Shown here: piece by piece, positions 15,221 to 19,603 of the stretch
Position numbering within the stretch: the first letter of the stretch is position 1
Layout of the letters: the number at the start of each line of letters is the position of its first letter
NCBI GenBank assembly: GCA_030597775.1
Contig: JAUVRF010000002.1
Span: 1 to 19,603 of the forward strand
Length of the DNA stretch: 19,603 nt
DNA from: Methanobacteriota archaeon
Lineage (GTDB): Archaea > Thermoplasmatota > DTKX01 > GCA-020343715
Direction: 5' to 3'
Translations under genes and position numbers: made by a program
The notes under the pieces: model-generated
Told to the model about the DNA's origin: nothing
Databases searched by the model: none
The model's input: the letters and a program-made list of their open reading frames with translations, nothing else

Positions 15221-16525
15221 TCATGTTATATAATCCATGACCAGGAACAGACCCATGCATAGGATCGCTGCCACTGGGACGGTGATGAGCCATGAATAGA
15301 CGATGTTCTTGATGACCTTACTATCCACCGCGGCCACGCCTCCCGCCAGCCCCACACCGATCACGGCGCCCACCAGGGTGTGGGTTGTGGAGATGGGAAG
15401 GCCCAGCATCGAGCATGCGAGGACGGTGGTGGCGGCGGAGAACTCTGCCGTGAACCCGCGGGTAGGGGTGATCTCCGTGATCCTCTCCCCGATGGTCCTC
15501 ATCACGCCCCGCCCCCAAACAGCGGTGCCGATGGCGATACCGATGCCGCCAAAGGCCAGCAGGACAATGATGGTGGACAAAGGGATGTCCTCGGGCGAGC
15601 CATAGACCAGTTGGGCCACGATGCCTGTCAAGGGAGCTATGGCGTTCGCCACGTCGTTCGAACCGTGGGCGAATGCCACGTAGGCCGCGGTGATGATCTG
15701 GAGTGGGATGAAGATGCGCTCGACCTTCTTGTACTCGTCCATCTCCACCATCTTGTACCTCTTGAAGAGGAGGTACGCGGGTATCGAGGCCAGGATGCCC
15801 ACGACAATACCCGTGATCAGGATCTGGAGGTAGGAAAGACCGAGGTGGAGAGGTTCCAACGCCTCGACGAGCATGGCGATCGCGAGGATGCTCATCACCA
15901 GCCCCACGAGGAAGGGCGCGTACTTCAGGGCCTGCTTGAAGGGGTGTTGATGTGTCAATATCGCCTTCCTTATCAACATGAAGGTGAACAGGGCCATCAT
16001 CGCGCCGGCGATTGGGGATATCACCCAGGACATGGCGATCTTGCCCACCATGTCCCAGTTGACCACTGCCATCCCTCCGGCGGCGATACCGAAGCCTATC
16101 ATCGCCCCGACGATGGCGTGCGTCGTGGACACGGGAAGTTGGAAATACGTGGCGACGTTGATCCATATGGCAGCCGCAAGCATCGCCGCTAGCATGCCGA
16201 TCAGGATGGTCCAGTTGAACGTATCGTCCCCGCCGAGGGCTCCCAGGTCGATGATGTCCTTGCGAACGGTGTGGGTGACGCGCGCGCCCACAAGGACCGC
16301 ACCTGCCAGGTTCAGCACCGCTGCGATGATGACGGCGTTTCGAACGGTGAGGGCCTTGGAACCCACCGAGGTCCCCATGGCGTTAGCTAGGTCGTTCGCT
16401 CCGATATTGAGGGCCAGGTAGAAGGATACGCCAAGCGATATGGCTAGGAACCACAAGTACTCGATCGCCGTGCCCTCCACCTCCTGGATACACCATGTTG
16501 AGGGAGCGGATTCGGCGCCCCCCAC
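15221..16525 (-). CDS. PitA-type inorganic phosphate permease
   Basis: A membrane protein of up to 434 residues in the PiT (PHO-4) family, which takes up metal-phosphate with protons or sodium. The two inverted halves carry the paired signatures LNIGANDLANAMGTSVGSKAL near the N-terminus and FAHGSNDVANAIAPLTG in the second half. The repeated LPVSTTHAIVGAMIGFG and LPISTTHTLVGAVIGVG loops are also diagnostic. About ten to eleven helices are visible. The GTG at 16525 lies about 28 nt downstream of a TATA-like box, consistent with a leaderless mRNA. A GTG within EVEGTAIEYLW, just before helix 1, is an alternative start. The DUF47/PhoU-like regulator follows on the same transcript. Sulfate transport is a less likely alternative. 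Confidence 0.92.
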   Translation of the reverse strand: MGGAESAPSTWCIQEVEGTAIEYLWFLAISLGVSFYLALNIGANDLANAMGTSVGSKALTVRNAVIIAAVLNLAGAVLVGARVTHTVRKDIIDLGALGGDDTFNWTILIGMLAAMLAAAIWINVATYFQLPVSTTHAIVGAMIGFGIAAGGMAVVNWDMVGKIAMSWVISPIAGAMMALFTFMLIRKAILTHQHPFKQALKYAPFLVGLVMSILAIAMLVEALEPLHLGLSYLQILITGIVVGILASIPAYLLFKRYKMVEMDEYKKVERIFIPLQIITAAYVAFAHGSNDVANAIAPLTGIVAQLVYGSPEDIPLSTIIVLLAFGGIGIAIGTAVWGRGVMRTIGERITEITPTRGFTAEFSAATTVLACSMLGLPISTTHTLVGAVIGVGLAGGVAAVDSKVIKNIVYSWLITVPVAAILCMGLFLVMDYIT

Positions 16526-16548
16526 GGGTCAATCGTATATTGTGAACA

Positions 16549-16559
16549 GGATATTTAAC
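16549..16559 (-). promoter_or_regulatory. TATA-like box for the pit operon
   Basis: The minus strand reads GTTAAATATCC, centred about 28 nt from the GTG at 16525. It lies in the most A+T-rich stretch of the window. Confidence 0.55.
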
Positions 16560-16566
16560 ATCTTAA

Positions 16567-16581
16567 TATATAGTGTATATA
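16567..16581. promoter_or_regulatory. Palindrome TATATA-GTG-TATATA upstream of pitA
   Basis: Two TATATA half-sites flank GTG just upstream of the pit TATA-like box, a suitable place for a regulator. It may instead be a second TATA element; low sequence complexity limits confidence. Confidence 0.35.
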
Positions 16582-16606
16582 GATGGCATGGGGCAGTGAT
16601 TCTGGA

Positions 16607-16616
16607 ACAAAAAATA
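16607..16616 (-). terminator. T-run terminator after the XPD helicase gene
   Basis: Right after the XPD stop the minus strand reads CCTATTTTTTG, a run of six T about 7-12 nt past the stop codon. T-runs without a stem are typical archaeal terminators. No other gene end in the window has so clear a run. Confidence 0.5.
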
Positions 16617-16620
16617 GGTG

Positions 16621-18567
16621 CTAATCCTCGAAGAACCTTCGGGCGTCCGCAACCACGTCGTACGATGCCTCCAGTTCGGGCACCTCACCCTTGAACTGCG
16701 CCGCCCGGCTGTCGAGGATCACCGCCACCCCCCGGTCCGTCTCGCTCCGGATCAACCTCCCGACCGCCTGCAGCAGCTTCCGGGTGGTGGGGGCCTTGAC
16801 GGCGTAGTCCCATCCCCTTCCGAACTTGACCTCGTAGTAGTGGCGCATCGCCTTCTGCCGGGCCGTGGGCTTGGGGTATGGTATGCCCACGACCACCGCC
16901 ACCTCCAGGCCCTTCCCGGGGAAGTCGAGTCCCTCGGAGACCCGGCCACCGACGACCGCCAGGAGGCAGTTCCCGTCGCCCGTGGGCTGGCGGAAGGGAT
17001 CGATCAGTCCCTCCAGCTCCGCTGTGGGCATGCCCCGCTCCTCGTCGTAGATGTGATTGTTCAGTCGACCGGCGATACCGTCGGTTATGAACCGTTGCTT
17101 CATGGCGAAGCTGGGGAAGAAGACGACCGTGTTGCGGGCCAGGGCGTTCACCAGCTGGACCGTTCGGTCCTCGATGCGTGCCACCATTCCCGGGTCCCGC
17201 TGAAGGTCCTCGTACCGTGTGGTGAGGTCACGACCATAGAGCAGCAATCGGTTCTCCGGGGGGAAGGGCGAAGGAAGGACGAGCTGTTCCGTCGACCCGG
17301 GCAACCCGATGGAGGCCCTGTACTCCTCCAGGGGCCGCAACGTGCCCGACATGTGGATGCTCGCGGCCGCGTCCCAGAGGGGTGCGCACGCCTTGGCAGG
17401 GTCCATGCAGTAGCCCTCCAGCCACGACTCCCGATCCTCCCGGGGCGTCCCGGGGGCCCGGGCCACCAGCTTGACGTAGTCCTCGGAATCCAATTTCATG
17501 TACCCCTCTACGAAGCGGCCCGTGGCATAGACGAAGCTCCGGGCGAGCCGTCCCAGCTTCCGCCGCTGCTCCTTTAGGATCTCCCCGTGGGTGACGGTGT
17601 TCTTTGCGATGGTCAGGGCCTTCACGGAGGTCACGCGGAACCGGGACATCAGCTCGGCATTGAACGCGGCGGGGGGGAACAGTCCGTCCTCGTCCACCAC
17701 GTACTCGTCCGCGATGTCCATGACTATGGTCTCCAGCCCCTCGAGGAAGGTGGACAGGGCCAGGCCCTCGTGGACCTCGGGGGCCCCCATCTCCCCAGCC
17801 TCACGACGGGCCCGCCTCAGGGTCTCCTGGGTGAGCTTGATGGACTGGAGGTCCCGGGCGTAATCGGGCATGTTGTGGGCCTCGTCGACCACCACCACCA
17901 GGTCCGATTCGTGACATCCCATCCAGTCCAGGAGCATCCTCCGGGTGAAGGGAAAGAAGAAGTAGATGTAGGGGGCGGTGACGACGGTCGCGTGCCGCAG
18001 GAGCTCCTTGGCCACCTCGTGGGCGCAGATGCGGCGCTCCTTGCAGTAGCCCATGAGGTCGCTGGCCGTGGGGAGCGTCTTGATCGCCCACTCCACCGTG
18101 AGGGGCAGGTCCCACTCAAGGAGGCCGGCGAAGTAGGGACAGGACATCGGGTCCTTGGCCCCGCCCTCACGGGTCCTGGCCTTCCGGTCGGCGCAGAAGC
18201 GGGACAGCTCCTCCGAGTTGGCCGAGCCCACCTCCGGGTCGTCATGGGCCATGAAGCACATGTTCGCCCGCCCCTGTATCGCGGTGCCGAACACGGGATG
18301 GATCCCGTTGATGGCCCGCAGCTCCAGCATGACCTGCTTCTGCTGGGCGTTGGTGCGGGTCAGATAGAGGACCCGCAGGTCCTCCTCCTGGGCGCCCGCC
18401 AGGCAGCCGGCGAGGGCGCAGACGGTCTTCCCCGTCCCGGTGGGGGACTCAACGACAAGATGCCCTCCGCTCCGAACCGTACGCTCAACAGCATCCGCCA
18501 GGTCCAACTGGTGTGGCCTGGGCTGGTACGGGAAAAGGTGCTCGGCACCCGGGGTGGCCTCACTCAC
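16621..18567 (-). CDS. xpd: XPD/Rad3-type Fe-S DNA helicase
   Basis: A 648-residue superfamily 2 helicase of the XPD/DinG group, a 5'-3' DNA helicase linked to excision repair. Walker A SPTGTGKT is at 41-48 and DEAH at 228-231 (VVVDEAHNMPD). Motif VI QAVGRLIRSETDRG lies near the C-terminus. Four cysteines that should bind the 4Fe-4S cluster lie between motifs I and II: Cys 104 (NMCFM), 125 (SRFC), 143 (SCPYF) and 175 (GYCKERR). That spacing is characteristic of XPD. The GTG at 18567 opens MSEATPGAEHLFPYQPRPHQ, and a TATA-like box about 29 nt upstream suggests a leaderless mRNA starting with GTG. The gene stands alone, with its own promoter and a T-run terminator. It ends in TAG. Confidence 0.92.
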   Translation of the reverse strand: MSEATPGAEHLFPYQPRPHQLDLADAVERTVRSGGHLVVESPTGTGKTVCALAGCLAGAQEEDLRVLYLTRTNAQQKQVMLELRAINGIHPVFGTAIQGRANMCFMAHDDPEVGSANSEELSRFCADRKARTREGGAKDPMSCPYFAGLLEWDLPLTVEWAIKTLPTASDLMGYCKERRICAHEVAKELLRHATVVTAPYIYFFFPFTRRMLLDWMGCHESDLVVVVDEAHNMPDYARDLQSIKLTQETLRRARREAGEMGAPEVHEGLALSTFLEGLETIVMDIADEYVVDEDGLFPPAAFNAELMSRFRVTSVKALTIAKNTVTHGEILKEQRRKLGRLARSFVYATGRFVEGYMKLDSEDYVKLVARAPGTPREDRESWLEGYCMDPAKACAPLWDAAASIHMSGTLRPLEEYRASIGLPGSTEQLVLPSPFPPENRLLLYGRDLTTRYEDLQRDPGMVARIEDRTVQLVNALARNTVVFFPSFAMKQRFITDGIAGRLNNHIYDEERGMPTAELEGLIDPFRQPTGDGNCLLAVVGGRVSEGLDFPGKGLEVAVVVGIPYPKPTARQKAMRHYYEVKFGRGWDYAVKAPTTRKLLQAVGRLIRSETDRGVAVILDSRAAQFKGEVPELEASYDVVADARRFFED

Positions 18568-18592
18568 GCGGTCGACGGAGGGTGCCCTGGGG

Positions 18593-18600
18593 GTTTAAAG
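18593..18600 (-). promoter_or_regulatory. TATA-like box for the XPD gene
   Basis: The minus strand reads CTTTAAAC centred about 29 nt before the GTG at 18567, in the 69-bp gap after the DUF6015-like gene. Confidence 0.55.
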
Positions 18601-18636
18601 GCTTGCCGGAGGGCAGTGAAAGTGCCGTGTCCTGTC

Positions 18637-19044
18637 CTACCGGGTGGACCAGATATCCTCTGGGATATCGTCGTAGATGGAGGACAGCTCGTCCTCTTCG
18701 GTGTCGAAGGTCTCATGGTCGCTGGTCAGGTCATCGATCTTGCTCTTGCGGAACAGCCAGTAGTGGATCCGCCACTCGCGGCCGTCGTAGAGGGTGGTCT
18801 CCTCGCGCTCGGTCATGAGGAGTCCCAGGTCCTCCAGCATGTAGAAGGCGTCCCGGTCCTCGGGCTCGAGGATATTGTCGATGATGGTATCGTTGTAACC
18901 GAAGAAGTTCATCACGTGGGTGGCCAGTTGGTTGGCGGCCTCGGGCTGGATGTCCTGTCGGTCGATGCTCTTCATGATGGCGGTCGAGAGCTGGGCGACC
19001 GTGAGAACTCTCTTGTCATCGGTCTTGATGGCGATTCCTACCAT
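18637..19044 (-). CDS. DUF6015-like archaeal protein of unknown function
   Basis: A protein of 135 residues. From memory its pattern fits DUF6015, known mainly from Thermoplasmatota-type archaea; the family name is therefore tentative. Visible segments are DDKRVLTVAQLSTAIMKSI, ANQLATHVMNFFGYNDTIIDNILEPEDRDAFYMLEDLGLL, and TEREETTLYDGREWRIHYWLFRKSKI. The tail is strongly acidic (DTEEDELSSIYDDIPED). The middle looks like a winged-helix module: helices, then a 'wing' carrying TTLYDGREWRIHYW. It could be a small regulator, but no DNA target is known. I prefer the ATG at 19044 because GGATGTG lies just upstream at suitable spacing; a GTG at 19050 overlaps that site. It ends in TAG. Confidence 0.75.
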   Translation of the reverse strand: MVGIAIKTDDKRVLTVAQLSTAIMKSIDRQDIQPEAANQLATHVMNFFGYNDTIIDNILEPEDRDAFYMLEDLGLLMTEREETTLYDGREWRIHYWLFRKSKIDDLTSDHETFDTEEDELSSIYDDIPEDIWSTR

Positions 19045-19110
19045 GCGCACACATCCTAGAGAGAAGACTACACGGTCTCCCCCCGTATTTGGAATAGAGG
19101 AATCAGGTCC

Positions 19111-19120
19111 TATATATTAC
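19111..19120 (-). promoter_or_regulatory. TATA-like box for the DUF6015-like gene
   Basis: The minus strand reads GTAATATATA about 70 nt before the ATG at 19044, giving a leader of about 45 nt. A second candidate, CCAAATACG near 19085-19093, would give a leader of about 20 nt that still includes the GGATGTG site. Confidence 0.5.
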
Positions 19121-19187
19121 TTCCGGGGAATAGTTCCGGTCTGTCAACGTAAGGGCGCGCGGAAGGCGCGAATCAGCCAGCGGAACG

Positions 19188-19258
19188 CCATGACACACCA
19201 TATCATGGTGCACCAGGTGCGGACGGACCTCATGGCGTGTCATGGAGAGTTCCATGAC
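19188..19258. repeat. Cluster of TCATGG/CCATGA hexamers with nested inverted repeats
   Basis: Within 71 bp the hexamer occurs five times: CCATGA at 19188 and 19252, TCATGG at 19203, 19230 and 19240. They form nested inverted repeats. CCATGACAC (19188-19196) pairs with GTGTCATGG (19237-19245). CACCAT (19196-19201) pairs with ATGGTG (19205-19210). GTCATGGA (19239-19246) pairs with TCCATGAC (19251-19258) around a 4-nt loop. The site lies in the 332-bp divergent region between the DUF6015-like gene and tiaS, outside both core promoters. It could be operators for a dimeric regulator or a folded RNA. I see no gene in this stretch. Confidence 0.55.
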
Positions 19259-19334
19259 GGCCGAACCCGGATACGGGCGTCGCGTGACCCCGCCAAGAGG
19301 GGGCGGTGCGGCGTCCGAGCCCAGGTCGGAGAAA

Positions 19335-19345
19335 CCATAAATACC
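19335..19345 (+). promoter_or_regulatory. TATA-like box for tiaS
   Basis: CCATAAATACC lies about 37 nt before the tiaS ATG. The predicted start point falls near 19365, which puts the GGAGGT Shine-Dalgarno (19365-19370) at the extreme 5' end of the mRNA. Confidence 0.55.
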
Positions 19346-19376
19346 CTCCTTCCGCTGGAGGACCGGAGGTCCCGGA

Positions 19377-19603
19377 ATGCTCCTCGGAGTGGACGACACC
19401 GACTCCCTCGAGGGCGGCTGCACCACCCACGTGGCAGTGCAGATGGCACTCCGTCTCCGGGAGGAGATGGACCTGGTCCTCCTGGACCACCCACGGCTGG
19501 TGAGGTTGAACCCCACGAACCCCTGGAAGACCCGGGGCAACGCCGCGCTGGCCATGCACCTGGGTACGCCAGGGGGCGCGCCCAGGGCGATCGGGGAATG
19601 GGA
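19377..19603 (+). CDS. tiaS: tRNA(Ile2) 2-agmatinylcytidine synthetase TiaS, 3' end outside window
   Basis: The first 75 residues of TiaS, which attaches agmatine to C34 of tRNA-Ile2 using ATP so that the anticodon reads AUA. The N-terminus LLGVDDTDSLEGGCTTHVA is the family's hallmark kinase-like segment, in which the DDTDS acidic motif participates in ATP/metal binding. It is followed by LVRLNPTNPWKTRGNAALAMHLG, the second conserved block. The ATG at 19377 has a GGAGGT Shine-Dalgarno six nucleotides upstream. The gene runs off the window edge. The agmatine it needs is the product of the arginine decarboxylase gene at 14012. Confidence 0.92.
   Translation, partial: MLLGVDDTDSLEGGCTTHVAVQMALRLREEMDLVLLDHPRLVRLNPTNPWKTRGNAALAMHLGTPGGAPRAIGEW

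Noticed and set aside
17587..19059. 490-codon plus-strand open frame opposite xpd and the DUF6015-like gene
   Set aside because: Its translation is low-complexity and G/H/R/V/L-rich, typical of the antisense of a G+C-rich gene; the minus-strand genes have full family motifs.
19261..19330. Hairpin CCGCC/GGCGG (19290-19306) as a terminator before tiaS
   Set aside because: Only five base pairs, no T-run follows, and no plus-strand gene lies upstream that would need termination.
1..19603. CRISPR array, transposase, integrase or phage genes
   Set aside because: No regularly spaced direct repeats and no recognisable mobile-element protein in any frame.

Overview
The window is a gene-dense, G+C-rich stretch of archaeal chromosome. 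The archaeal assignment rests on the cluster S19e, PDCD5-family protein, L39e, L31e and aIF6, plus pyruvoyl-dependent arginine decarboxylase, archaeal-type TrmI, DUF373, XPD helicase and TiaS. TATA-like boxes lie about 25-30 nt before several start codons, suggesting leaderless transcripts. The gene content and a DUF6015-like protein suggest a Thermoplasmatota-type euryarchaeon, but that lineage is inference. Every complete gene recognised here ends in TGA or TAG; none ends in TAA.

Region 1 (1-3990): the 3' part of a large secreted family C25 (gingipain-like) cysteine peptidase, interrupted by an in-frame amber codon (2595-2597) just before its last beta-sandwich domain and membrane anchor, then an EamA/DMT transporter. 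Region 2 (3995-6430, minus strand): an orphan LolD-type ABC ATPase, an MFS transporter and a small unknown protein. Region 3 (6565-8455): TrmI tRNA m1A methyltransferase facing a DUF373 membrane protein. Region 4 (8486-10700): the ribosomal/translation cluster, in which S19e appears to start at a CTG codon. Region 5 (10713-13899): a FetB/FetA-type (UPF0014) ABC transporter, divergent from a PqqB-like metallo-beta-lactamase-fold protein, which converges on a UPF0173 hydrolase. Region 6 (14012-16525): pyruvoyl arginine decarboxylase converging on a PitA phosphate permease/PhoU-like (DUF47) operon. Region 7 (16621-19603): XPD-type Fe-S helicase, a DUF6015-like protein, an intergenic region rich in TCATGG/CCATGA inverted repeats, and the start of tiaS, which runs off the window.

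Functional links: PitA and the DUF47 protein form a phosphate-uptake/control pair. Arginine decarboxylase makes agmatine, which TiaS attaches to tRNA-Ile2, so donor-making and donor-using enzymes lie about 5 kb apart. TrmI and TiaS add tRNA modification to the ribosomal cluster. I see no CRISPR array, rRNA, tRNA, insertion sequence or phage module. The items most worth a second look are the CTG start of S19e, the amber codon in the peptidase, the hexamer cluster upstream of tiaS, and the PqqB-like protein with an altered metal motif.
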